The notes below the pieces were generated by a model. It searched no databases, was not told the DNA's origin, and worked only from the letters and a program-made list of their open reading frames with translations. The translations under genes were made by a program, and so were the position numbers. This document shows positions 36,901 to 48,262 of a DNA stretch of 64,000 bases, in pieces (position 1 is the first letter of the stretch; each line of letters starts with the position of its first letter). The stretch is from Ifrita kowaldi (taxonomy: Eukaryota > Chordata > Aves > Passeriformes > Cinclosomatidae). The DNA is taken from NCBI GenBank assembly GCA_013398055.1, contig VZRS01015098.1:1-64000 (forward strand), written 5' to 3'.

Positions 36901-39900
36901 AACAGATAACTTGCCACTGTTTCTTCCTGGCTTTTCTTGGAACCAAGTGGCAGAATGAAGAGCTCTTTTAATCTAATTCTTCAGGCTTTTCTCAGAATTT
37001 GGTCAGTCTCTTGAATGACCTCTATGAGCTAGGACATGGAATGGACTTGGTGTTTGGATCACTGGGAAGGGCACGAGCAGCACTATTTGTATCTATTACT
37101 GACAGCCTGGGCAAACCCATGGATGGTTAATCTCACAACCCAGCTAAGAATGCTCCAAAAGTTCTCTCAGGTTGGTCTCTCACATCCATGAGAACCTAGA
37201 GTTTTAACCTCCATATCATCAATTCCTTCCTGTTTCCCTGTCTCAACTGTCTTTCCTTTAAAACTGCTACAGTCTTAAATTAGGCCATTATTTCATCCTT
37301 TAAAATCAGTTGCCATTTACCCAGTTCACTACTTTCTGAAACCACAGTAACTCATGATTTCTGGGGCCAGAGGGGAATTGCCTGAGAGATGTGTAACTCA
37401 CTGAGCTAACATGTAAGGCTAAAGTATAAAATTTAAGTTATAAATGAAAATGACAAGCAAAATTTTTCTCCACTTAACTTTATTAATGATACAATATTTT
37501 ATTGCCTGTGGCTAAAAGTATTTATTGTCATTGTGCTTAGCCGTAATTTGGTTTCATAATTCAGTTTTCTTTTTACATTTTTTTTTCATTTCATTTTTTC
37601 CCCCAGTATCTCTTTTTTGTTTCCATTAAGATTGTTGTCATAGTGTGTTCAGACAGTAGTAAGTGTGTGGTCTTCTAGGAGCAAACACATGCAGATTGGT
37701 ATTAATCTGAAGAAGCAAAAGCTTAATTCTGGGCCTATTTTTAAGCATATGAATGTGTTGCTGAAATCAATAGCTACATAGACTGTCCTTCCAGGGTGAC
37801 TAATAAAACTGCATGTGGTTTTTTGGTTGTAGGCACAACTGTGTATTTGGCAACATCCAGCAGCAATGTCTTCAACATTTATTAAATTACACAAAAAGTC
37901 TCACTGAGAACAGAGGGAATATTTGTATGCTTTAAATTAAGTATCTGGTGAGTGACAAACAGTGTTAAGGATCTTGCAGTATCAAGTCTTGAATTTGCAC
38001 ATCATATATTAGTATGATCAGAGGGAGATTATGGCAGTGAACAAAAAGAACTTCAAGGAGGAGAGTTTCAGAAGATGAAATGATTTGCTTTAGAAAGGGG
38101 AGGAACTGAGCAAGCATATCAAAAGTACGTGAAATGGTGACTGCTATTGAAATGGAAGAATGAGAATGTCCCTTTACTCTGATAAATAGTATAACAACAA
38201 GAAAAGAGAAAGTGCAAGCTGGAAACCATTATAAGGAAACACTTTTTTTTCTACAGTGTGTAATTAGGTAATAGAGTTCATTCTCAGAGGACGTGAGGCC
38301 GATGAAGATTCCTAGTGAGACTGAATAATCCCACGGCTGACAGTGGTACCTGGAGTTGTACAAGCAATGCAATTAAACTCATTGAAATGGCCATCAAATC
38401 TTGTGCTCCAGGGCTCAATGACACAAGTGCTGCCAGACACAATCAGCTGATACCTGGCAGAAGGGACAAGTTATATCCACATGTTTTCTGGAAGGGTCTT
38501 CTGCCCTCTTCTCAGTTATCTGGTAACAACCAGTCTCGAACTCAGCATTAATGCTTGGGTAGAGCCATAGTCTTTTCTTCTGTAGATTTAACCTAACATG
38601 ATCATTTCAGTTCTTCTGTGTATCTGTCTAATATTCTTTAAGAGAGATAGTTTGGCCATTCAATGTGCTTTTCCTTGGTAGCTTTGTGTGGTACATTACT
38701 AGTACTATACACTGTCCCTTGAGAGATTTCTTCAGTGTGTATTAAAAGGAAAAACAAGGTAGAAGACCCACTGGATTTTTTTTGTCTGATTGTTTGGTTG
38801 TTTTATTTGGGGTTTTTTTAATTAACTGGACTAACCCTGCTTGACAATTAGATATTTTCATAGCAGCATTTTTCAGCATCAAATTCAACCTATCATCAAA
38901 TATGATTCTGTTCTTTCACCCATTTTATTGATTTTAGTGTTCTTTTATTAAGATGAAAATTTTTATTGTACTTTCAAATCAAGGAGGTTTCATAGAGGGG
39001 TCCTGCCCTTTTTGGCTACCTTTCATCTTGATTACCATCACTCTAAAGAGAATGTAGAAGGATGATGCTCTTGATGAAGTCCATAATGACCATGACAAAC
39101 AGAAGCAGCATCATGAACCTGTGCCATAGGTACATAGATAGCATAAATAGCAGTGTGGTCTGTCAATAATGACTTTTGCTGACAATCCTATCCTCAAAAT
39201 CATGTGGGTTTTTTTCAAGCTGATTCAAGGTGAACACGTAAAACTCCCATATTGTCAGCAATGCCAATTACATGCATTTCTTTGCTTCGTTGTGCAGATT
39301 CAAATGTGGGTTGGAGAGCTTAACATCTTCTTGGTAGGCACTGGCATGTTCATAGCAAATTGGTACTCTTTCACTTCTCACTTCTGTTACAACATGCATC
39401 TTAACTGTTTAATGTAATATTTCTACTTAATTATGAGAAATGACACTTACTATACTGATGGTAAAGTGAACACGTGCAATGTAAATGACGTACATTTTTA
39501 TAGTGAGAGAGAAAATTATTAATTATGATATGGAATAAATTAACTCATGCATCAAATGCTTTCAAGAGGTGTTAGGGGTAGAGGTAGGAGTTGTTTCCAG
39601 CTTAGTCCCTTCTGCGGACAAAATTAGGAGTCAAATTATATTAGACACTAAAGAGCAGAAATGGTCTCCTTGGCCTAGGAGAGTATATAATGATACCTAA
39701 CATTTACAGACACACAACCTATCATCTTGGAGCTTATACACTGTGAGGATCACTTCATTTATCACTTCAAGTACATTGTAACACCACAGCACAATCCCCC
39801 ACAAATTTTATTGTAAAGCATGAATTCCGTCATGGTGAGTATAAACCAGCTGGAGTACATTTGCAGTAGAGGGCACATGCGTTAGAGGAATCACAAGTAA

Positions 39901-42111
39901 TACGAAGTAGGAACTGCAAATTGATTACTTTAGGTCAGCCTTGGGAAAATCTCTGAAAACTTGTTCTTAACTAGTAAAGAAGCTGTGAGTCTGTAAATTA
40001 GTTCTGTTCACTGTCCAGAGATTTAAACTATGGCAATCCCAAGTGGGGGTGAACAGTATTAATCCAGTAATAAGGTCAGATTTCTCTAGAAGTGTATACT
40101 CTAACCTGGGTTTAGTCCTTTTTTTTTTTTTTTTTTTGTTATCATATAAGTGTTTGATGCTTCCTATCAAGTTGAAGTTGCCATTCTAAGCTTTTTACAA
40201 GTTGAGCAGGAAAATTTTTAAGGAGCAATGTTTTAAGAGGGGAAGAAATACATTATTTGCATGAATAAGTGTACGTTTGTTCATGAACCTTGATGCAGCA
40301 TAAAGCTAACACCAGTCATCTCCAAGAGTTCACAATAAACAGTCCGACAAAAGATTTCAACATTTTCTTCTCAAATTAAGTACGGCTATTCCTCAGGCTG
40401 AGGGACCAAGAAAAAAGAAAAGTCATCATTTTTTTCCGGGAAGGTAGGAAAAAAGGACAAGGGAAGGGGAGTTCACTCATGCAGAGAACCAAAATTTTGA
40501 GCCTGGCAGAAAAGGAATGGCTAACTGGTAGGAAGAGATGCAGAGATCAAAAGATGTTGAGGGTGGTTATCAGACACGTGGTGGAGACAGTCTTTGCTTT
40601 CACTTACTTTTGGTGAACTTTCTTAATAGAAGTCATTTACAATCTGACACAGAGTGTAAACAGATTTTAAACATTTGTCACAAAGGGGATTTTGTTTTTC
40701 TAGACAGCCATACTGCCAACCAACATTGCACATGCATCTCCACTTTCCTCCCTCTGCTCCATCCCTCATGGTAGTTGCTTCCCTTCCCCATTCCTACTGG
40801 GTGTATATACCTAGAGGATTCAGCCTGCTGCTAACTCTCCTGGCATCACAAAGCCAGGGGAAATAAGCATAAGTCACTAAAAAATGTTACATCCCAAAGC
40901 TACAGCATGAAGAAAGATGGCCTTTTTCCCAGAAGCTGTGCACTGAATATTTAAATTTGTTTGCAAACCGGCACTGAAGGAGGTGTTGTCAGCCTGGGCA
41001 CGTAGCTAAGTGCAAGTGGTGCAGCCTGCAGTTAATTAGTAAGTTTGCTTTGCTAGGCTGTGACTGCAGCAACTTTCTTCTCAAAAACACCTTTCATGTG
41101 CATAGCTGGAAACAAAACGTTCCACACAGAAGTTCTGTCCACGTGTTTAACTCTCCTCTGGGGTGTCACCAATTCACAATCTCCTGAATAAAAACAAATC
41201 AATGTTAATGTGAACCCGCAAGGGGATTTGAATGTTCTTATTGCATTTCACTACTATCTAAAGATTTTCTATCGAGTATGTATTTTCTCCAGTATTCTTA
41301 GTGCTTTCTTCTTGTCCAAAATCTGTTTCACATGTACTTGTACATACATTAAGATTTTCATGTGGCTGCTGTAATAATGTATAAATTAATTTTCCATTAT
41401 ATAGACAATTTGAGAATTAAAAAAAAAAAGAGATGGAATTCAAATAATAAGAAAAAGCTAATTTTTCATACAATTTGTAAAACAAGTCTAGTCTTTGAAT
41501 ATAAATACCTAAATATATTTCTGTTATTTGAAATATTCAATTATTTTTGAAAAAACAAATTAAGTAAGACAATAGAACAAGAGTGTGGAAGGGCAGGCAG
41601 ATGCCTGATATATTATGATGTTTCCCCTCATTCATGAGGATTTGTTTTGGAACCCAACTTACTCAGGATTTTGGAAAACTCTTTTTGCTTGCGTTTTAAA
41701 TCCCTTGGTCCTAATTTGCTTTTCTCACGTATTCCAGAATAAATGGTATTCATCTTCTTTGAAGTCAGTGAAACTGCACAGAGACAGAAACCGATAGAAG
41801 AAAATCAAAGCTTTTAAAGGACACTCACTGCAGTACCTTCATACAGGTGAAATTAGTTAGTTTAGTCTGTTAATCACTTGTCAAAGCCTGACATTATATA
41901 AAGCATTAGCAGCTGCAGTCTATTGTCCAGTCAAGGATAATCAGCAAATCCAAGTTTATAAATTGTTGACGGGAAACAATGGTGTAGAGATAACCCTGGA
42001 GAGGTTGTGAAAGACTTCACTGGAGTTGATTTGCATTGCAATTCTGCTGGAAGTCACAGACGCTTGGCTTCCTACCTACTTACTGCCATTTATTTTTGAT
42101 ATGCCCCACAG
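33955..42111. other. Non-coding, no recognised gene
   Basis: The region is AT-rich, with low-complexity GTT/GTTT sequence at about 34438-34503 and a run of 19 T at 40119-40137. Open frames up to 89 codons are scattered on both strands and none shows a domain. Short copies of an ancient palindromic motif lie near 35247. No transposon body was recognised. Confidence 0.5.
40119..40137. repeat. Poly(T) run, 19 T
   Basis: This is the longest homopolymer in the window. No adjacent retroposon body was recognised. Confidence 0.85.
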
Positions 42112-42420
42112 CATCCATGACACTTATTAAAATAGAACGGTGTCTAGGCAGCCGGCGACGCTACTGTATCTTGTTTCAGCAGTCGCTCTATTTTAAGAAG
42201 TTCCAAAGAGGTTCAGTGTACATCTTCAAACCTACTACATCTGTTGATTCATGTAGCTTGTGGAACCTTTGACCTAGATCAAAAAATTCCAGCACTTAAC
42301 AAGGGAATCTGTGCAGCTTCCAGTGTCCACTAAGTGTTGTGGGCTAGCAAGGTGTTCTTATTTATGTAGTTTTCGTTATATTTTTTGTACAATTTATAAA
42401 TTATATTTGCTTGTAATAAA
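42112..42420 (+). other. Terminal-exon-like segment with poly(A) signal, unrecognised
   Basis: An acceptor-like TTTTTGATATGCCCCACAG ends at 42111. The frame then stays open for about 53 codons to a TGA at 42270-42272. The peptide contains MTLIKIERCLGSRRRY and ends SVDSCSLWNL; I cannot assign it to a family. A 140-base AT-rich stretch follows, ending in AATAAA at 42415-42420, as in a short 3' UTR. The exon part keeps five CpGs in about 60 bases (around 42137-42187), which is unusual in this AT-rich setting and suggests constraint. It could be a real last exon, a conserved non-coding element, or chance. Confidence 0.25.
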
Positions 42421-42791
42421 AAAAATTCGGCCTCGCTAGTCCATATTCTGAACCTTTATTGTTCTGTGTAGTGTCTTGATATACGTTTGCTCAAAATATG
42501 CCTTTTTATTTTATTTTTTTAAAAATAGTGTCATTAATACTGTATATATAAGAATTTCCCTTTTTTCTCACTTTTTGCGTCAAATTCTTTTTACAATTTC
42601 TGGATGCGAGCCAGACGTGTTAGAGTGAAAATTGAAGCTATTCTCTCTGCAAGCCTGCCAATGTTCTCGCAACAGGGAATATTAGTTTATAAATTACCCC
42701 AGGGAGAAATGCCAGTCACAGAAAACTCAGAAGTTCTGCAGGAGCCAAATCACACCTTTCTCATATTTCATTTCTGTGAGTGTTCACATTC

Positions 42792-42814
42792 AAATGTAAA
42801 CAATGTTTACATTT
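42792..42814. promoter_or_regulatory. Perfect palindrome with two facing forkhead-type sites
   Basis: AAATGTAAAC at 42792-42801, then AAT, then the exact reverse complement GTTTACATTT at 42805-42814. Each arm contains the forkhead core TGTAAAC/GTTTACA, so the element reads as two FOX sites facing each other. It lies in a CpG-retaining segment (about 42590-42830). FOX binding is inferred from the motif only. Confidence 0.45.
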
Positions 42815-43759
42815 AAAACTGCTTTTGGCATTATAAAAGACTTCTCTGCCTCGTACATCTTGGTGAAATGGTTCTGTCTGAAATGTCTGTTCCTTACAGC
42901 CTGCTTTCTATTTCTCTTTTACAGGGGGGGAAAAAAAGCTGATGCGAAATGAACCAGACTGTCTAATTATTCCTGACATATTACCTATCAGAATATAACC
43001 ACCAGGAGAGGAGCAAAAGGTCAGCTTCTCTTATCAAGTTTATTCTCGTTCCTGGCAATTCAGTTTGCTTCTCACAAAGAAGCAGAGTTTTGATGAGCAT
43101 TTTCAGATGATGAGTGCCTGTCTCCGGAACTGATGGTACAATAATGCCGTGACACAGAGGATACAAGTCAGATGAAATGGGCTGTAATGAGGTACATAAA
43201 AGGACAGCAAAATATCCCCTCGAAAGTGAAGGCCATCATACTGGAAGGATACATTTCCAGGTCATTTCAGTCAGTACCACTGCAGGAATCACTGCAGTTA
43301 CGCCAGCTGTGAATGTTCCCTGCAAGAACAAGTTGTTGACAATTGTGTCGCCCCTTTCTGAATCTTATTTAATAACTCCTATTTCCCATCTGCAATGATG
43401 CTATTGGATGTTGCATAATTGTATTGTTTATGGCCCTGCCTATTTCTCAGTGAATGTGCTAGAATAGCATTTTTTCACTTGAAAGGTTCAGGCACAATAT
43501 CTATTGCAAATGTACTGAATGCTTCACTGTGAAAAGAAATTACACAAATTGTGACCCATGGCCTGTAGATGTAATTAGGTTTCTAATTAGAGGATAGGAT
43601 ATAAACTCATACATTTGCATTAAATTTGTTTGACAGAGGTTCCCCAAGTGTTTAGTACCTTCTGGCCTAGACTACCTCAGAGTGAATATAAAATTTAATT
43701 CAGTAAAACTTTGCTTATTCATGCCTACATAGTTTTTCATTCTGAATTCCTTTGGATGC
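42815..43759. other. Non-coding, nothing recognised
   Basis: This is AT-rich unique sequence with open frames of at most 73 codons and no domain signal. Confidence 0.5.
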
Positions 43760-44178
43760 AGAATGCAACTGAAAAGAGGAGCAGCTGAGGACACTTGGCT
43801 TGTTCAGCCTGGAGAGGAGAAGACTGAGGGGAGACCTCATTGCAGTCTTCAACATCCTCACAAGAGAAAGCAGAGGGGCAGGCACTGATCTCTTCTCTGT
43901 GCTGACCAATGACAGGACCCAAGGAAATGGTCTGAAGTTGTGTTGGGGTAGGTTTAGATTGGATATCAGGAAAATTCTTCACCCAGAGGGTGGTTGGACA
44001 CTGAACAGGCTCACCAGGGAAGTGGTCACAGCACCAAGCCTGGCAGAGTTCAAGAAGCGTTGGGAAAATGCTCTCAAGCACATAGTGGGATTCTGGGGGT
44101 GTCCTGCACAGGGCCAGGAGTTGAATTAGATGATCCTTATGGATCCCTTCCCTTCAGCATAATCTATGATTCTATGAG
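43760..44178 (+). mobile_element. CR1 LINE 3' fragment, sense
   Basis: The block follows the CR1 3' consensus in order: TTGTTCAGCCTGGAGAGGAG, then ACTGAGGGGAGACCTCATTG, GACAGGACCCAAGGAAATGG, GGTTTAGATTGGATATCAGG, CACCAGGGAAGTGGTCACAG and the tail GAATTAGATGATCCTTATGG ... ATCTATGATTCTATGAG. The 5' part is missing, as is usual for CR1, which truncates during reverse transcription. There is no poly(A); CR1 ends in a short ATTCTATGA-type tail, seen here at 44162-44178. The copy is moderately diverged. Confidence 0.92.
43800..44129 (+). pseudogene. Remnant of CR1 ORF2 C-terminus
   Basis: About 109 codons stay open and give the CR1 ORF2 C-terminal pattern. FSLERRRLRGDLIAVF is followed by DRTQGNGLKL, GRFRLDIRK, then LNRLTREVVTAPSLAEFKKR. 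This part lies downstream of the reverse-transcriptase catalytic core, so endonuclease and polymerase domains are absent and nothing functional can be made. It begins without an ATG because the element is truncated. The usual HWNRLP motif is altered to TLNRLT. Its survival as an open frame probably reflects moderate age rather than selection. Confidence 0.8.
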
Positions 44179-44310
44179 ATCTAATTGTCCCTGGAGAGGA
44201 ATCACACCAGCTAAAAATCATGTATCCCTTCTTGTGTCTTGCAGGACACGCAGCAAATAGCATCATTTAAACCTCAGTGAGGAACACACATAGAAACAGT
44301 TGTCCTGTGA

Positions 44311-44378
44311 GTAGCAGGGAGTTGAACTTGATGAATCTTATGGGTCCCTTCTCCTTGATGTAATCTCTGAATTCTGAG
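44311..44378 (+). mobile_element. Second CR1 3'-terminal fragment
   Basis: GGGAGTTGAACTTGATGAAT, then CTTATGGGTCCCTTCTCCTT and TAATCTCTGAATTCTGAG repeat, with differences, the last 70 bases of the CR1 that ends at 44178. Only the tail is present. About 130 bases of non-CR1-like sequence separate the two ends, so this is either a nested older copy or a short independent insertion. Confidence 0.75.
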
Positions 44379-47300
44379 AGCAGTGGACCAAAACAGGTTT
44401 GTCATCCTCTGCAGAAGAAAAAGTTCTGATAGGAGGGAAAAGACACCATGAGAAACAAGATCTGTCAAGTAGAAAGGCAAAGAATTAGGTTGTGAGTTGA
44501 AGATAAAGGCAAGGAGAGTTAAAGTTGACTGGAGGAAAGGTTTAAGGGTGGAGAGTGTGTTATCAGACGTCTGTGTAAAGGTGAGGTTCTTAGGCTAGAC
44601 TTCAGAAGTACTTTGCCATTTACCTTTGTGAAGATGAATAGTTAACTTCATTGGTTTACACACCTCCCCTTCTTTCCTTGGGTACTCTGTCCACCAGCTC
44701 CAAACACTAGTGTGACTGTCCCTCTAGCTGCCCTTTGCTCTTCCCCTCATGCCCTGATCCTTTGGGACAGCCTGGGGAGGATGGGCAGCACCCTGGGGTT
44801 CCCACTCCTCGGTGGGGTTGGATTTTCTACCTCCCACACTTGTCTCAGCCCCAGACACTTCCTTCCATGTGCCTCAGAAGGTGCAGTAGCCCTTGGTACC
44901 TTGCACTCCCTCCCTTCAGCCCCGAGATGGGCTTTCCCTCCGTCTAACACTGGCTGCAGGGTGGACCTTTGCAGGAGCTGCAGCACGGCCCCAGGGGCTT
45001 GGGGCACGTGAAGGAACTGCTTCTCTAGAGAAAAACATTTTCCGTGTTCCCTGGGGACAGCTTTTGTTTATTTATGTTCAGATAGAAATCTCTTCTATTG
45101 TTTGGGAATGATAGGTTTCTCCCCTTGGAACCGAAAAACACAACCTTTGTGAGACAGATGTAGAGCAAAGCAACTGGCATTCATGAGCTGCTGCTTGGCA
45201 TGAACAAAGGATATTGAGATAAGACAGTGTAAAAGAAAGGTTTCTGTTCTCCCTGATTATGCACAGATGCAGTACAGGCATGGGGGAGGCTGCGGAGAGG
45301 GAAGGGGCTGTGAAGTGGCAGAATCACAGATACATCACACACTGTGGGAATTTATCCACCAGCCTTTTTGACACCTTAGCAAACCAAGCTGGAGTAGTAT
45401 TTCCTATTTTTGGTTTTCTGGCTAACTGCACAGTCAGAAATATTTTATATTAAAGCAGGTCAAACACAAAGAGAGAGAGAGGAATAGAAAAGTATACAAA
45501 TATTGGCCACAGTTGTTATGCCTTTTTCAGCTTTGTGGAATCCTGGAAAACAAGATTTTATCAAAATCTTAAAGGTCCCAGTTGTTTGAGCAGCTCCTTA
45601 GGCAGATTAGAAAATGAAAGTGAAGAAGGTTGTCGATGATAGTTTTCCTGCTTTTGTCTTTAATTTTTATATTGGATATATGTGGCATTTCAGTGAGATC
45701 AGGTCTGTTTATATTTCTTTCCATACGATAATAACTTCATAGGGAAAAAGAAAAAAACTTAAAATAGTTATTACAAGCAGAAACCTTGGCCAGGCCCCTG
45801 AACTGGGTCTATTTCTTGTTTGACAGAAGTCAATGGAAAACTCATATCAATGTCAATGCTTTGGGGTTTTTTTTGCTGCATTTATCATGCTCAGATAGAC
45901 AGGTGATAGATAGAGTGCTACACATGCCTGGAATATTTTTTCCGTGAAAAATGTGACAGATACCACCAGACAGTACTACAGCAACATAATGCTTCAGCAC
46001 TGATTTCCAGAATTCCATGAGGGACTTTATTAATCATGAACACACAAACTGGAATAATAATTCATAGTATAAATATAATTAGAATAATAATTAGAGTTTT
46101 AAAAAATTTCTTTCAGAGTTGAAATGACTAGAGCAGGTTGATGGAATCTAAAAACCCATCCATACAATGAAAAAAGTCCCACATTCAGTGTTAAACTAAA
46201 ATAAATACGATTACAAGTCATTTAAGACTATCCACTTGAGACAAACAGTAAAAAAAAACCTCCATAAGTGGACTAATTATCTGGCTTACTCAGATAGGGA
46301 CTTAAAACCTTTCGGTGTGGGATCCATAAATGAGTCTATTTTCTAAAGGTTGCTTTAAACTGTATCTGCATTTCCCTGATGGAAATACCCTTGATATCTT
46401 ATGAACCATGTCAATCAAGGCAGCAGCAGAGTCTCTTCATGGCTGAATACAGACATTCAAAATCTGCCTCTGGTTTATGGTACGGCAGTCCCCCTTAAAG
46501 ACAGCACATCCCATCAGTGCCTGAGTGCTGGTGTCCCCTACTCTGCTGGTGCACCAGCTGCTCTAGGACCTGACTGAGTCTTTCTGAGCACCCATAGTAA
46601 ACGTTGGTCCCAGCAGCCATCAGAGTGAAGTGAAATAATCAGGGAAAATCAGGTAGCGGGAGGTCACACAGGTTTCCTGGAAACGCTGGAAACTTGCCAG
46701 GTGAGGAGGCTTTGCAGTGTCACCCAGCCCGACCCTGCATGCCAAGTTCAAAACCCAGTGACTGCCGTCTTCACAGCCAGCCAGCTAAGCAGAAGGCAGA
46801 GCTGTACTCCATGGCCAAAATACATAATGCACCAGATCCTCATCCTGTGTAAACAGGGAAATGACTGTAGCACAGCTATGCCAATTGACTCTAATCAAGG
46901 CTGTGGGCCAACAACTCAAAGGGCATGTCTACAGGGCTCAAACCAGGCGTGTGTTACAGATCTCTGAGCTGGCTTCAAGTATTTTCTTATATGGCACAGT
47001 GCAGTTCCATATTGTGATGTGAACTTGGGCCCCAGAACTCTCTCAGGCTGCCAGATAACTTGGCTACAACACATGGTCACAGGTACATACACACTGGTAG
47101 GTATGGATGGCGTCAGGGAGATCTCTGTGTCCTGCCATGCACAATATTGAACCCAAAGTCACACGGATTTACCTGGTGACACCAATACTTAGTGTTTGTA
47201 TACCACCAAATCAGCCCAGGATTTTTTTTCTTTTTTTTTTTCTTTTTAGTTATGCTTGAATAAACAAGACAACAGATTTGCCATGTTATTGTGGTCATGC

Positions 47301-47889
47301 TCCTGGTGGGAGATGAATTCACTGCTTTTATCTTCATTACACTGCCTACATGTAGTCCTTGAGTATGGGGGATGCTGGAAGGTTTGAAATCCTTCTCGGT
47401 GAGTCCAGTGACTAAAAATTAACATCTACCTACCTGAAATTATTCAGATCTTTTCCCTCTGAACTGCTGAATCAGATGGATGTGCACAGTCCAGCTGCCA
47501 ATGGCAATGGAAAGACCACAGATGGAATGAGCTGGCCGCTGACATCCCACTCCATCTTCTCACACAGCAAAACCAGCTGTGGCAAATGCCAGATCATTGT
47601 GGTGAAAATTATATTATGAGCATCTTATAAGCAGTAGTTTTAAATTTCCATGTTTTTCAGAATGGCTCCTTTCACAAGTAACGAGATAAAGAGTGACTGT
47701 CCCCACGTACCTACCAAATGGATATGCAGAGGGTTCCTATAAATCAGCACTGCAGAAAGGCCTCTTTTAAAGTTTGTCTTTTGGTCTCTCGAGAGAGAGC
47801 AATCCAGTGGGTTTGTTTTATCATGCTCACTGCTGCTTAAAAGAAGACAAAATGCAGCAAGCAGCTCATTAAGAGAGAGAGAGATTGGA
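44379..47889. other. Non-coding, no recognised gene
   Basis: A GC-richer patch at about 44690-45030 is open in three or more frames on both strands, which is explained by few stop codons in such sequence. The remainder is AT-rich. An A/T-rich tract lies at 47221-47247. Faint matches to an old sauropsid repeat lie near 45821 and 46832-46890. Confidence 0.5.
47221..47247. repeat. T-rich simple tract
   Basis: Runs of T are broken by single C bases over 27 positions. No retroposon body is recognisable beside it. Confidence 0.8.
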
Positions 47890-48030
47890 TCTGTGTTAAT
47901 ATGCAAATGCTAATCCATTAGGACCCTGCTCATACACCAATCAATCAATTAACTCGTCTGTCTCTGTATTGTTCATTATTTGAAAAATGCTTTTAATCAT
48001 TTTGCTATGCATTAATTAATAGCATGCCTA
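47890..48030. promoter_or_regulatory. Candidate enhancer: octamer plus homeodomain cluster
   Basis: A perfect POU octamer, ATGCAAAT, lies at 47901-47908 in the context TTAATATGCAAATGCTAATCC. It is followed within 120 bases by AATCAATCAATTAACTC, TTTAATCATTTTGC and GCATTAATTAATAGC. Such dense TAAT/ATTA and octamer sites, without repeats or open frames, are characteristic of conserved developmental enhancers. Whether it is conserved cannot be seen here. Confidence 0.35.
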
Positions 48031-48200
48031 GTTGAAAAAGAAAAAAGAATTTTAGCATTCCTTGGGGCTTACATGTACAAATATTTAAATATTTAGTATT
48101 CAGCTGTGATTCCATGATTAAGACATACCATATAGTCAAAGATAGCACAGGGATTTACAGGAGCAGAGATACAGGGCAATTTGATTTCACATCAACTGTT

Positions 48201-48262
48201 TTTTATATATATATATATAGATAGATAGATAGATAGATATAGATATAGATATATAGATAAAG
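48201..48262. repeat. Compound AT / GATA microsatellite
   Basis: About nine AT units (48203-48219) run into about five GATA units (48220-48238) and then into imperfect GATATA units. It is a typical polymorphic compound microsatellite. Confidence 0.9.

Noticed and set aside
44690..45111. Several overlapping frames of 70-99 codons on both strands
   Set aside because: GC-richer composition lowers stop frequency in all frames; no frame stands out and no splice or start context supports one.
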